Part shown: positions 29,002 to 51,100 of the stretch, piece after piece
Layout: each line of letters starts with the position of its first letter
Numbering within the stretch: the first letter of the stretch is position 1
Source: Brachyhypopomus gauderio
Taxonomy: Eukaryota > Chordata > Actinopteri > Gymnotiformes > Hypopomidae
Reading direction: 5' to 3'
Assembly: GCF_052324685.1 (NCBI RefSeq)
Contig: NC_135212.1
Location: forward strand, 20,140,548-20,204,547
Length of the DNA stretch: 64,000 nt
Position numbers and translations under genes: made by a program
Notes under the pieces: model-generated
The model's database searches: none
Seen by the model: only the letters and a program-made list of their open reading frames with translations
What the model was told of the DNA's origin: nothing

Positions 29002-32000
29002 GGTCACACCACAGATGTACAGAGAAGTCCAATTCTGTGACAGGAGGACACAGAAAAGTTTTAGTCATTCAGTTCTAAAGTATTACACCATGACCCTACT
29101 GAATATAATTGAATATTATGACTCTGTGTTTTATGACTATGTTTTAAATCACTTCTTAAGTGTGCTTTAGCAGCAGAGCCAAAAGTTGTCGCATTTTCTT
29201 TATTGCAATTAACGTCAGGAAATCCATGAAATGTCCTTTTTTTTTTAGAATTCAAAGTTTTAGAATTTTAGAATTAAAAATACCTTCTTTAGGATCCGTG
29301 CTGAGTAGAATATTTTCCTTCTCGTGTGGACGATGCCTGGTGTCCTCTCATGGCAACCCGCAGTGCTCCAGTAGTCTGACTGTATGCTGCCCAAGCAGCT
29401 AAGCGTATGTCCCAGCACAGGAGACCGCACTGCCTCTACCTGGGCTCACCTGAGAAGATCCACCCACTCAGGTACACTTGGGTAACCAGAGACCATGGGG
29501 GTTACAAAAACAATGACATGTACTGACACACACTTTGTGTTGAGTCGTGCAAACACACAAAATGTATGTGTGTGTGTATGTATATATTAAAAATCTGTGA
29601 ATCTGTAATATCTAAGATAACAAGAAAAGGAGTAAATTTAAATATGAATGAAGTTCCATTTCCAAATCAAATTAGGGCACTTCGATTTGTTAACTATATT
29701 TGGTTATTGGTGCGTCCTACGTCATACATATTTAAAGAGAGAGGTGGAGTTATTTGGCTCTAAATGTATACTGTAAAATCTTCAGCATGAAGATAGCACT
29801 GATGTCCACAATGTCCATAATTAATATATAAAAGAAACAGACATGGACTGAGAATAACTGATTAATCCCTTGTTAAGCAAGACATTTGCAAACATTGGAA
29901 TGATATACCAAAAACAAAAAAAAGAATGAGACCAATCACATAATTTTAAAGAAGGTTTAATACATCATGATAAAACTGAATATAAAAAATAAAATAACTA
30001 TAACAAGTACAAACATCTCTAAAGAGAGATGTGCCGTTTTATCATGCTGGAGGAAAAATAGGAAAAGAATCCCTTTTGTAAATGTAGAGAACATTTAAAA
30101 AAATCTTTGGTTTGATCAGCTGCATATTTTCCTCTGGGTATAGATGGAGGTGGCCATGTATATGTGAGAGTACTATAATAACCTATAAGAAGTCACAACA
30201 TTTATCATTTTGTAACAGCTACTGCAAAATTCACTCACTACCCGTCACACTTTCATACATTGCAACATTCATGAGTGGTGGAACCGTCACAGAAATTCCT
30301 TTTGTTTCCGTCATACAAGAAAAGCAAAGCTACATTATCCAGCTGTGTGGAAGACAACAGGGAAAAACAAAACAAAAAAAAAAACCTTTGGCAAATGTGA
30401 CATGAAATTCCAAATACACGTGTAAAATACAACCATTTCCAGAAAGGTATTTTAAAACATATAGTACAGAAAACAGAAGAGGCTTGTTTTGTGATGGATC
30501 ATTCAGTGTACACCCATTAAACACCAGGTCCACGAACATCAATATGCCACTTCATAACTGATAAATGCCTTAAACACACAAATTAAAATATGTAAATAGG
30601 ACTGGGGAAAGTTGGGAATTAACATGTGATTATGTGTACCTAAGGTGGGGTGCCTCAGGTCTGTGAAAGAAACTATACAGTCTACGTAAGAGACAGACAC
30701 AAGATTACAGTTAAGGAGCTTAGGAAATTAATTGCACAAGTTCTAGATGGCTTCTGTAATACCAAGGATATTCCAAAGAAGAAATAATGTAATGAGTAAT
30801 GTTTTATGGCTAATATGTGCAAAATATTAAGATGTCTCCTCTGTGGAGCAATTGTTTACTGGAAATTACAACAAGAACAGGTGACATACACACAGGGGTC
30901 AAAGTCATGATGTAGTACAAGGCCTGTAGTCTTCCTCGCCACCAAATCAGACTGATGATGCTACAAAAGTGAGCCGGGTTGATTACAGAACCAAAGGGTG
31001 GACATGAGTTCACTTACAGCACACCAGTGACGGCTCGAAAGGAGCTTTGCACGCATGAAGCCCTTCATGAACAGTCTTTCAGTTTAAGGCTTGGCCTGAA
31101 TTTGCAGAGCACAATTCAGTTTGTGAACAAAATTCAGTAAAAGATGACATTTTTCACAACAGAAAAAAAAAACACTTTCCAACATGCAAAAGCCAAACAA
31201 ACTGACATGACATTTATACATAAATGGAAAAGATGTAGTGTGAAAACTGGATTGCAATCAACAGTGTATGCCCTGTTTCAGCCAAAATGTCATGTCAGGA
31301 AAAAACAGGTTACTAAACTATAGCTTTACTTCTCTGAATAGTAACTGTAGTTACACCACATCTCTCTACTAACACTACTCCCAAGTTGGGGTTACCAATT
31401 CACTTTTCAGTGGGGAACCTAGTCATTGCATAGATAAAAAACATTAAAATATAAAAGTATCTGAATCTTTTTTTAAATAAACTGGCCAACAATGCCTTTT
31501 CAACACATGTTGCACTGTAGTGATAAACTGGAGTGTCTGATATCACAAATGTTCGACTAAGAGGAGCAAGATCTTAGTGAACACGACGTTTCACGCAATA
31601 TTTAAACTCAAATAACAGCTCCCTCCTGTCTCATTATTGTCCTCTGCTTTCCTACAACATCTAAAACCATCTGGGCTGCCCACCTTTTCTTAGAGACGAC
31701 AGGTTTAATGAGCAGAACTCAATCATAATATTGTTAATGGTTTTGTGCCATCCACATAGCATTTGGCATAGCTGAGACTCTAGTAATGCTCTGAAGAACT
31801 AGTTCAAACTTTAAATGTACATGAATGATTAATAAAATATACATGTATATACACACACACACACACATACTGCAGAGACTATGCGGAAGATGATGTGTAA
31901 CATAATAAAGTAGCTAAAACCGATGATAACAGTATTTTACCAAAATGAAGTGTTTAAAACATTCACAAATATCTTCCTATTGAGGAGACAATGAGAAACT

Positions 32001-33204
32001 GTAAGCCACAGTGCACATGATCTTGGTAGCCCTCACACAACTGCAGACCTGGTTCAGCCCATGTGAAGCAAGCCTGTTTAAAGGAGTAAAGGCCAGCTTC
32101 TTCTTATACACTGTTCTTAAATATTGAAGACGTCTAGTAATTGTAATAAGTTTGGACTATGGCACTGTCACAAATGCAAACGGTCACTGTGGGCTGTAAG
32201 CTGGATGAGTGAACTTGCTTCCAGCAGTGGTTGTTTCACACGCGTGCGCCAAGTTACTTCCTATTTCAATGTCAAAGCATATTCTTGTATCTGGGACGTC
32301 GATTATCAACAATGTCACGAACAAAGTCCACAGACACTAGTAACTCCTTCAGTTCCTTTCTGAAATGTGCTGCAATACCTGAAAACTGTGCTCAGCACCA
32401 AAGAAAATACCACAGCAACATGAATATAGACTGTATATGAACATAATACAAGGCACAAATGGGGGATTCCAGCTATCAAGACCTAACATTCAAACTGCTT
32501 ATATAGACATGATTTTCCATGTAGACTTCCTCATCTGTGGCTTTCAACCTTTGATGCTGGTCAGAAGCTAGGCTTTTATTTTATTATTTTAATTCTATGA
32601 ACTGGCCAACAGTGCCAGCATTCATATGCTGCGTTGTAGTGATACCCTGGAGTGTCTGATAAATCACAAACTACTAGGAGTAGGATCTCAAACTAGTACA
32701 GACTAGTTGCATGACTAGCTCATGTTAACATGCATAATTTAAATTGAGAATAAAAAAAACCTACAGCCTTGCCTTCAAGGTGATGTCACATATCTAAAGA
32801 TTTCTATTCCACCCATGCGTGCTTTAGGGATAATAGACATACTGAGAATAACTGCCATGAGATTTGGTGAGCAGTATTAACAGATTTAGGCCACACTGGT
32901 GTCCTGGGTCTCCCATGAAAGAGGGAAGGAAAGAAGCCATCAGACATCAGTGTCCAGGTTCCTCATTGAAGTAAAACTTATGTTTTCACTAAATGTTGAT
33001 TTCACCAAAGTGTGCAATCTGACTATCCACCTTCTTAGTTATCAGCACTGGTCTCCTGCATATTTTAGCAAAAATCTCCAGACGTAGTGGGGTATTTTCA
33101 GTTTACAGTGAAGATTGATGCTTCCGAGGTCATACAAGGAGTGTAACCTAATGGTGGCTGATTTCAATAATATGGACCCATAGGCCCAGATGAGGGGGAA
33201 AAAG
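29002..33204. other. Intergenic region between six5 and six9
   Basis: AT-rich, low in repeats compared with the rest of the window, no credible exon. It contains the six5 3'UTR at the 33 kb side and the six9 promoter at the 29 kb side. The scarcity of transposons next to developmental genes would fit regulatory constraint, but conservation cannot be tested here. Confidence 0.5.
32575..32580 (-). terminator. AATAAA, candidate six5 polyadenylation signal
   Basis: TTTATT on the plus strand, about 625 nt after the six5 stop. Other sites nearer six9 cannot be excluded. Confidence 0.4.
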
Positions 33205-42107
<8,903 letters not shown>

Positions 42108-42579
42108 TTTTAGTTTAACTTTTTTTCTTTCAGTTCCTCCTCCCTCCCCTTCGCTCTCTCTACCATTCTCCGTGTGGGCGAGAGCTGCACCAGACTGAGG
42201 CGTCACGCCCCTACACCCCCAAATACCCTCAAACACCCCATTCAAACATCGAGGCTATACTGCAACTGAAGTAGTGAAAATATCTTGACATATTTCGGTA
42301 ATTTCTTAATCTCATGGCACAATATGTTGACGTGTATCTCACATTAACTTGATTTAAGTTTTTTTTTGTATTAAACATGTTCGACGTTTATTCCGATTTG
42401 CTTGTTGTGTCACTAGTGGTCGTGTCACTGTTCAACACTGTTTTTGTTTTTCTCTCGTGAGGTGCAAATTGCCCTCAGAACAGACGTCACGCAAATCTGC
42501 TCGGAGGAAATAATATCAACATACAGTCTAATATTACGTATCAGCGTTTTACCTTGTAATGCTACCAGTGGTGGTGCTC

Positions 42580-42690
42580 GATTTTTGTACACCATGCAGT
42601 ATCTGGACCCGTACGATTGTAAAGCTGCTTTGTGACAACATGTGTTGTAAATATATATTTATATATAAATAAATTTGACTTTGACTTTAA
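42580..42690. repeat. LINE/SINE-type 3' tail
   Basis: GTAAAGCTGCTTTGTGACAA followed by AT-rich repeats and AAATTTGACTTTGACTT is a typical fish retroposon tail. No body was recognised. It is in the six5-tbcb intergenic region. Confidence 0.5.
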
Positions 42691-44272
42691 TAATCTCAGA
42701 TCTACTTCTCATGTTGGATGTGGGCTGTTTAATTAAAGGTTACAGTAAATATACAGTACAAATATACAAATATATCCACACTGTACATTTGGCCAGTAGT
42801 ATGTGTCCAATAGTTAAACTAAGCACTCTACAAATGAATACATTGATAAATATGATAAATGTTTTGTTGCATAACCAGTATGCAAACATAAATCCAGCAA
42901 ATATCTTTTGAGGTTTTCAGAGTTAACACCCTCTGAATCTGATAATCGACAACAACTCAAATCTAACTAATGGCAATTATTATTATTATTATTATTATTA
43001 GTATTATAGTTGTTTAAGTGTTACATTTTAAAAAGCGAGCCTTGCAGAATAATAAGGTGACTCCTAGAATATCACAGTGACAGCTGTCAAAGACCTCTGA
43101 AGTTCAAACGTAATGCTGTAGTGCATAGACTACCCAAATGAGAGAAAGGGCATTTGTTTGTACACTGGCTAGAAAATTCAAATGACATATATTATGAATA
43201 AAAGTCATTATTTTACAAGCATATTATGAGTGCACAGATCACATTCAAATTGGGAAAAAAAAAACATTTTTGCGTGTGGGTATATGCATATGCCTGTGCG
43301 AATATTTTTGTGTATGTGCACATCAGCTTTGCATGCTGGGTAGACAGGGTGAGTGAGCATGCTTTTACATGTAAACAGTGACACACCTGGAGGCAGATGG
43401 ATAGAGGGAGACAAGGCAGGACCTAATGCCTCCACACCATCCTTCTGAAAAATGTAAACTCCACTTCCACGGGAGGAGACAGAGGGCAGGGAGGGACTGT
43501 GGGTGGATGGATGACACCACCTGCCCCCATCCTCCTCTGCACCTCTGAAGCAAGCCTTTGATCTTCTGTATTTGTGCCTGTGCACACTTGCCCTCCCAAC
43601 TGACGAACATCAATCTTTTAGAAGTACAATAGTATCTTGTATGTCACATTTTCAAGCTTTCATTTATAGGAATATAACCAAGACACACTTTTAATTATCA
43701 GTGTTGGAATACATATTGAGAATGTAGCTCATATAACTCATAAGTACGTTATATGAGTTACACATAAATAACAACACGTTTTGAACATATATGAATGATA
43801 TGATTTACATATATTCTATTAACATAAACTTGTTTTGCCTCATTTAACGTCAGAAACACTTTTGCACAGCTGATGATGGACCTCTGTTTAATTAGATACG
43901 GTCAGATATGTCTTTTTACCTGGATAACTTATGTTTTACCTGAATAACGTCGGATATTCACGATAACTGGATAACTTAGGCTCCTCTATTTAATAGGAAG
44001 GGCACTAATGGTTAAAAAGTCGAATTATCAGTTGATGCCTTTTAAACATAAGCACCCTCGTGTGGAAGATATAGGTGGTGTCTCTCCTGGGATATTCTGG
44101 TATAGTTTTTCTTCAGTAAGACATAATCTGATTGGGTCTACATTTCTGAACAGTTACACACCATTGGACAGAGTACCCTCAAAGTTTAAAGTAAAACAAC
44201 GTCCCATTGGTCAGCTTTTGGTCCCGCCCTTGCGGCCTGTTTCCATTTGACCGACACTGAAGTGGGTGTGCA

Positions 44273-44285
44273 GAATCTTCCAGAA
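44273..44285. promoter_or_regulatory. Perfect three-box heat-shock element upstream of tbcb
   Basis: GAATCTTCCAGAA fits GAAnnTTCnnGAA exactly, about 250 bp upstream of the tbcb ATG. Transcription start is unknown, so promoter position is inferred. Confidence 0.55.
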
Positions 44286-44533
44286 GCGGGCGGTGGCCTT
44301 TTGCTCGGGGGATCGTTTTCAATTCTTCTGACGTTAGCTAGCTAACTACAGCACCCACGATACACGTACACAAAAGACTCGGGCGCTGTATTGACGGACT
44401 TCAGTAGGGACGAACTCGAGAATACGTTTACAGAGGTGTGAACTGGTTGAGTTTGCTTGTTTTGTGTTTTTCCCACGTTAAGCAGTAATTAAAGGCCGCG
44501 TTAATCCCGGAGCAGATAGCTGTGTGCGGGAGG

Positions 44534-46796
44534 ATGGAGGAGCGCGTGGCCGTGCTGACCAACCCCACGGTGTCCGTGCGGATCACCAGCACACTGAGCT
44601 CCTTCGAGGTGAACCGCAGGTTTAACCGGGGGATCACGGTGGCGGAGTTCAAGGTACTGCGTCATTTCGGAACGGGTTAGGTTGGTAGCTGGCATGCTAC
44701 GAAGTTCACTGTTTGAAAATGTTATTATTCACACCATGTCTGGAAAAAGACGGAACATGTACAGCACGTTTAACTTTGTGCAGATCCGACATGCACATTC
44801 GTTAACGATTCGGTCCAGCTCATTTGTATCCACAGGGTTGCCAACTCTCACGCATTGAGCGTGAGACACACGCATTTGACCGTTTTCACACGCTCTCACG
44901 CCGAAAAAAAATATCCAGTTTATTTACCTCAGATCCACATATATGATTCAATACGTTACTAGTTCGAAAGCTCTGGCGCCATCCACCGGCGATATAACAC
45001 TGAATCTGTGTCCATTTTACGTTCGCCACACCCCCCCCCCCCCCCGGCTCAACAAAATACACTCGCCACCGGCTCCAGGTTAAAATCTCACTCCAAGCGA
45101 ACGTCAAAAGTTGGCAACCCTGTATCCATATATTAAAGAAACCAGGATGCTACGGCGTCCGTTTGAGAGTATATTGGCCATTTATTGAACGCCATATTTA
45201 TGTTCTTTTAATGTTGCTGCCGTCATTAGAATTGTATTTTGCTGTATCTAACATTTTGGGGTGTGTGTGTTCCTCAGAGCAAGCTGGAGCTTGTAATAGG
45301 TTGCCCTGCTGCCTCTATGGACCTTCAGCTGTTCAGCACTTCTGACAAGTTTCTGCAGAATCTTGATGATAATGATGCATTGCTGGGTTCCTACCCTGTA
45401 GATGATGACTGCAGAATACATGTGAGTCCAGATGGTGCTATTGCTAGGGCACAGCTTTAGATACTGGACATGTGTTCATCTGACCTGGCTCCTACTTTAG
45501 ACGTAGGCTAAATAATCTTTCCATTTACAGTTGATTACAAGCTGCATGCAGACCCTAAGCCAGACATGTTTGATGTGATTTTTGAAAAAGGACAAGGGAC
45601 AGTTTATATGTCCCTTATGTTTTGTAGTGTGTTTTTATATGTCCTTAATTACCTGTTTGGATATTCTAACTGTACATCTGTTTGAAAACAGGTTATTGAT
45701 CGGAGTGGTACTCTTTCTGGAGCTTTCAGTGATTTGTCCAAGGTTGAGAAATACGAGATCTCTGACGATGCATATGAGAAGAGAGCAGGTAAATAAAGAG
45801 GAAGGAATCGCTTGTGATGGGTTGTGTTGTCACAAAGTTTACTCGATTATACCAGAAATGTTTGTACAGAAATGTTGACTGCTCAACATAAGGCAATCCA
45901 AATCGTCCTTGTGAATTTATATGTGAATCTTCCTGGTGTTTACTTTCTGAGAATAAGAAAGTGTCCTCATAGGAGTTTGACCTCATATTTAGTCTTCAGC
46001 CATTTGCACATTGAACTTTGCAACAAAGCTCCTTGTCCTTTGCGGATTTCCCTTAGATTCATTGCGAAACTTCAAGAAGAACATGAAGGTTGGGCGCTTC
46101 AATGAGGAGAACGTGGCCAAACATGAGGAGTCGGTCGCTCAGAAAGAGGAGGAAGAGAAAGCTGCATTAGCCTTGATCACTGTTGGCAGGCGCTGCCAGG
46201 TTCAAGTTGCCGGGCAGCCCACCAAGATCGGCACAGTTATGTTTGTGGGTGAGTCAGTCTGAAGCTTGTGTTCATTCTGATAAATAATTCAGTTGAGAGA
46301 ATTCATTGTGTGGCCTACGTGTCAAGAACTAGCATCAGCATGGTTTTGTTTTGGTAAGCAGGGAAGAGAAAACCCCAGCCAGTACAGATGAGAGAAAAGA
46401 TTTCACCATGAGAACTTTTACAGAAAATGTACTTTTACAGAAAATTTTACAGATGTTTCCTGTTGTCCATCTCCCTGTTCTTAGGAACGACAGACTTCAA
46501 GCCAGGCTACTGGGTAGGCGTGAAGTATGACGAGCCACTTGGCAAAAATGATGGCTGGTCAGTATCTCTGTTAATCTCCTATCCTTCACACTTCTGCTAT
46601 TTTGTGATATGGATCACTTGTACGGTCTGTGGATGTATCACAGGCTTCTCATCTTGGTCTCCACGTTTCTCCTCGTTTCAGTGTGAATGGGAAGCGCTAC
46701 TTTGAGTGCGAGCCAAAGTATGGTGCGTTTGTGAAGCCCCTGTCCATCGCCGTGGGAGACTTTCCCGAGGAGGACTATGGCCTAGATGAGATGTAG
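44534..46796 (+). CDS. tbcb: tbcb, tubulin-folding cofactor B
   Basis: Cytosolic chaperone that receives alpha-tubulin from prefoldin/CCT and, with TBCE, takes part in heterodimer assembly. Exons: 44534-44653, 45278-45421, 45692-45788, 46057-46248, 46485-46557, 46682-46796 (741 nt, 246 residues; human is about 244). The N-terminal ubiquitin-like domain spans about residues 8-90. A charged coiled linker ([14 protein letters not shown]) leads to a CAP-Gly domain (about 163-232) with [14 protein letters not shown] and the GKNDG signature. The tail ends EDYGLDEM, corresponding to the DEI/M tail of the family. Codon 5-to-6 splicing creates [15 protein letters not shown], with Cys where I recall Ser in human. 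The start ATG follows a GC-rich leader and gives [15 protein letters not shown]. An HSE-like site lies about 250 bp upstream. Confidence 0.95.
44833..45122. mobile_element. Small MITE in tbcb intron 1
   Basis: Ends are CAGGGTTGCCAACT / AGTTGGCAACCCTG, with direct repeats TATCCA at 44827-44832 and 45123-45128. Only 6 bp of flank match, so the superfamily is uncertain. The interior has GCGTGAGACACACG and a C run (about 45030-45047) flanked by TTCGCCAC and CTCAACAAA, as in the 1442 element. Confidence 0.78.
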
Positions 46797-47632
46797 GCCC
46801 AGGGGACAGGGGAGCAGAGGGGTCTGGCTGGAAACGAGTCCCACGCAAAATGGAGGAGCTTCCACTTTGGGGAGTCCAGCCTCATAGCCTGTGACTGAAA
46901 GGGGTTTGCCCCACTCATCCTTGTTATCTTGCTGGTCTAGAAGAAGCCACAAGGAAGCCATCATTAGGGAAACCTGTATGTTAATTCTTTATGGTAAAAC
47001 TGAAACAGATTTGTTCATATCACTGTTGTAAATGCAGGTTGTCCAGCTGTTGTCAGTTTGTAATGGAAGATCAGGAGGAGACCAGATTAACCAGATGAGC
47101 CGTAGTTAACACGTTATGCTCTTTGTGAAGCATTTTGCCACTTGTACATATTTGATTGCTGAAGCCTGCAACACGTTCAGTTCAATGTTTCTCTGCCTTA
47201 ACATCTCTTCATAACTTTATGTAATGGACATAATGTACACACAATCATTTGGGTTTCAGTCACATCAGAAACGTTTTGTTTTCGATAGTCTGTATAATAT
47301 GTATAAATGTTTTTTGAACATTCTAACATTTCAGTCAAATTGGTTTAGGAGATAATTACACAATTCAGTTTGGCATTGACGTTCTTGTTGCTCTATCAGT
47401 TTTCTTATTGCACTTATGCATGATACTGCCTTGATTTCACTATGGAATAAACTGGTAATACATTTTAAATCAGCAGGCTGTTCATAATAACCTATTGTAC
47501 ACAGTGGCAGTGAATAGTAAATGATAATTACTGCACTATACCAAACAGTAAAAGCTTTGGTTCTTTGAACAAATTAGGTTACTATGCTAGTTAGAGTTCA
47601 AAGCTCGGGCAAACGCATTTTGGGAGTCTTAA

Positions 47633-47677
<45 letters not shown>

Positions 47678-48152
47678 GTGTTGAAACTGGTCAATGCTCT
47701 AACCTTACCAATATGAAGTTTCTCATGTATAAGCCGAGACGTTCAACTCTGTTGGTGTGCAACAGTTGTTCAGTAATTCTCTCTGTACTCTAATAAATTG
47801 CTATCGTATGAATTACTTGAACGCTAAAGTGTAATTACGGCTTCTGCTAGAATAAATGTAAAAATATTGCAAAAAAGCTGCAACTAAACTGTTTGTGCGC
47901 TCCGCACTCCCGACGTTTGTATGTAAATTACGCCTCTGAAACCGAATGAACCTGGAATCTGTGCAACGGGTTGTCAAGATCTGTTGGAAAATTCAATACT
48001 GATGGTTAAAACAGTGAGTTTTACGAATACGTTCACTCGCAGAATATATATTGTGGATTTGAAAACTAAAAATAAAATGAGGAAGAACTGCTGCTGTGAT
48101 GACACGCGCGCGCCCGTGAAGACGCGACGCGCGCACACGTCACCAGTCCGTG
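46797..48152. other. tbcb 3'UTR and tmem123 upstream region
   Basis: tbcb 3'UTR to about 47465, a (TA)n run at 47638-47672, then a GC-rich patch (48095-48150) with ACACGTCACC that may be the tmem123 promoter. Confidence 0.5.
47446..47451 (+). terminator. AATAAA, tbcb polyadenylation signal
   Basis: About 650 nt downstream of the tbcb stop. No other strong signal was seen in between. Confidence 0.65.
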
Positions 48153-51100
48153 ATGAGAATGAAAATCAACGCATATTTAATTATGGTTTATATCGGTCTG
48201 TTTGAGACGCGCGGTAAGTCTGTTTTCCCTACTAGTGCTTTTTAAGAAAGATGTCCCTTTCTGGCAGTATGTCGCTCTCCGTTTAACGGAAGTCGTGTCT
48301 CTTTCTGTGTAGTCTAGCCTACGTGCACATAGTTGTATGGCGTCCCAGCAGCAAACTGAAGTTTTATTTTGACACGTTGATCAAATCACTGCAGTTTTGT
48401 CTGGGACGCTTCAGTTTCTGGAAACGACAGTTCGCTGCACCTCGAAGTCGGTGCTTACGTATGCGACTGCAGATCAAATATGAGATTAGGCAAACATTTT
48501 GATGTCTGATGTTCAAATCGATCAACTTCTCAACACTCAGACAGCACAGCAACACATCTTCCTACTAAAGAAAAGCCTCTCACGACTATGGACAGCCATT
48601 CAAGCAACGAATCTATAACCCAGACTGGACCAGTGAGGGCTGCAGCAACAGTGTACCCAACTCAGACTCCAGGTGTCACAGCAGGTATATAAACTGCTGT
48701 CTTCTTTTCCTGTATTCAGGCCACACGTGAGTTTGTGTGTTGTTTGGCCGGTTGTTTACAAACCTGGGCCATTTTATCCACTGCCATTGACATTTTATTT
48801 ATTTAGCAACAATCAGGCATTTTAAAGAAGCAATAAATAATGTTACCATTTTTCTTACCACAATGTATTTATTTAGTTAAGTGTGGCTCACGAGATGAAT
48901 AATGATTTGTACTGAATCTCTGCAACATCCAGACCACTAGATGTCAGTATAATGGATTTTTCATAACACGAAGAAGAATCGTTGGCGAAATGCCTTCGTG
49001 TCCCTTTTAACCCTTTCAGACCCTGCGTCCACTGCAATGGACATCACATGTTTTCTTCTCTTTTTTATGATTTGTTGTACAATAGACCAATTAAAATCTG
49101 TTAACAGTCAGAATAGACCTTTACCAACCAATCAAATAACACATTAGCCCTGTCCATTGCTTTAGGAGCCAAAAAAAACCACACTGAAGTTAGCAATGGC
49201 AGCACTCCAGCCAAAGAGGCAGAGTAAGGGCTCATTTTAACTACTTTTATCCGATTTAGAACACTTTATCCTCAATGTTATGAGTTAATTTTACACTTAA
49301 GGGGTAGTTTGTGAAATTAAATGTTCAATATCAATTGTAAAATCATAAAGTTAAACACAGGATTTTTTTAAATCTTGTTGTCCATCACAGTGGACAGTGG
49401 GTCTTAATGTATATAATTCAAGCATGCTTTTTAGTGCTGCTGTTAAAACTTTTCTTTTGCAATTGCAGTGTATACAGACAAATAATCTGTTAAATACAGT
49501 GTAAAATAAGATAAAAATATTTATTCCACAGAGTACACTGCACATGATGTTAATTGACAGCGGAAATATATCAGAAATTGAAAGTTTGGATAGTGATGAT
49601 GGTGAAGATGCAGAGAGTGCAAGTCTCTCAAGAGTAGGTAAACGTAGCTATCTGTTAAATACAGGTACTCCAACACTCCCATTGTTGTCCATAACACAAT
49701 GTATGAACATAGCTACTTTTAATTATTGATTCCAGGAGATGAGTAAGTACCAGTGATGGGGCAAGAAGTTGTTCTTGAGACAGTAAATGATGAGGAAGGA
49801 TCAGGGAAGGAAAATGAGGAAGAAATTGTTTTATATTGTGAAGGTGATCCTTATGCTAACCTGTCCAACGTCCAGTGGCCAGTGGCGTCTACTTGGGAAG
49901 ATCCTATCACAAACATCACTGAACCATTAACTCCATATGCTTACTTCAAATGATACGTTCCACAAGAGATGTTTGATCTGATGACCACCATGACAAATGT
50001 CTATGCTGAACAAACTGCTGTGAGGGGCTACAAACATGCATCAGTGCATGAAATAGAAGCCTTTGTAGGCTTGCACATTGCAATGGGAGTTCTGAGGTTT
50101 GCGAATGTACTGGGAATCGTACATGCAACCATAATTTCAACTAATTTCTCCTTGTTATATGTTATATATATTATTTTTCATAATAAGAGATGTTCCCAAA
50201 ACTTGGATAGCATTTTTAGTCTATTGATCAGGTTTATTTTCAAAAAGAATAACAAACAAACCATAAAATTATACATATGATATAGCATTGCTTTACAACT
50301 GTTAAGACCCACCGTCCACTGCAGTGGACATTAAAAAAAAATACTATAAAAGTATTATATTTAATTTTTTTTTACTGATTCTTGTTTTGGAGTTCATTAC
50401 AGACAGAAAATTGCATTCATATATTTTTTTTCATTACTGGAACATAATTCGGGTCTGAAGGGGTTAAAGTATCATAGAAGCATCAACATACCCACACACA
50501 CAACATAAGAACTTTGATGTTTTCAAGTAAAGATACAGTAGACAAATGTTTACAAGTTTCACTGGAGAGGCATGATGAAAAAGTAGAATAACCAAAACAG
50601 ACTGGCTGTAATGTCACTGAAGTCTAAATACCATGAACTAATTTAGTATAGTTTAGAAAATGCAACCATTTTCAACTGTCAACCTTTCCTTATTGCAAAC
50701 CACATTTTGGGACTCCCTGGACATTTGCAATAAGTACGTGAACCAAAATGTAATTCTGTAGCCCTGATTGTAGCTTTATGCCTGCTTGGAAGGGAACAGG
50801 ATAAATGTATGAAGGGTTAGCCTCTAGTTTTTATTAAGACATACTGGTGTCTGACCTTTTTAATTTACAGCAAACTCTTGCCTTGTTTCATCAAATGCAG
50901 GTGTCACCTCCAGCAGTGCTCCGCACCATTCTCCAGGGGCCCAGTTCCACGCGGGCAGTTTCTTGGGGGGGATGATGCTAGCCTTCGTCATAACACTGGC
51001 TGGCTGCGTGGGATACAGGTTGGCCTATTCACGCCAGGTGGTGCACTACCGAGCCATGTGAGTAGTGTACTCTCAGCCATGATATCAGGTTATGCTAATT

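Larger units (their letters stand above)
42108..44533. other. Divergent intergenic region six5-tbcb
   Basis: Promoters of six5 (minus) and tbcb (plus) face away from each other across 2.4 kb. It holds a retroposon tail near 42580, an (ATT)n run at about 42976-43001 and the HSE at 44273. Nothing coding was seen. Confidence 0.6.

Noticed and set aside
43208-43613. Overlapping 82- and 125-codon minus-strand frames between six5 and tbcb
   Set aside because: No splice logic, family motif or partner exon was recognised.
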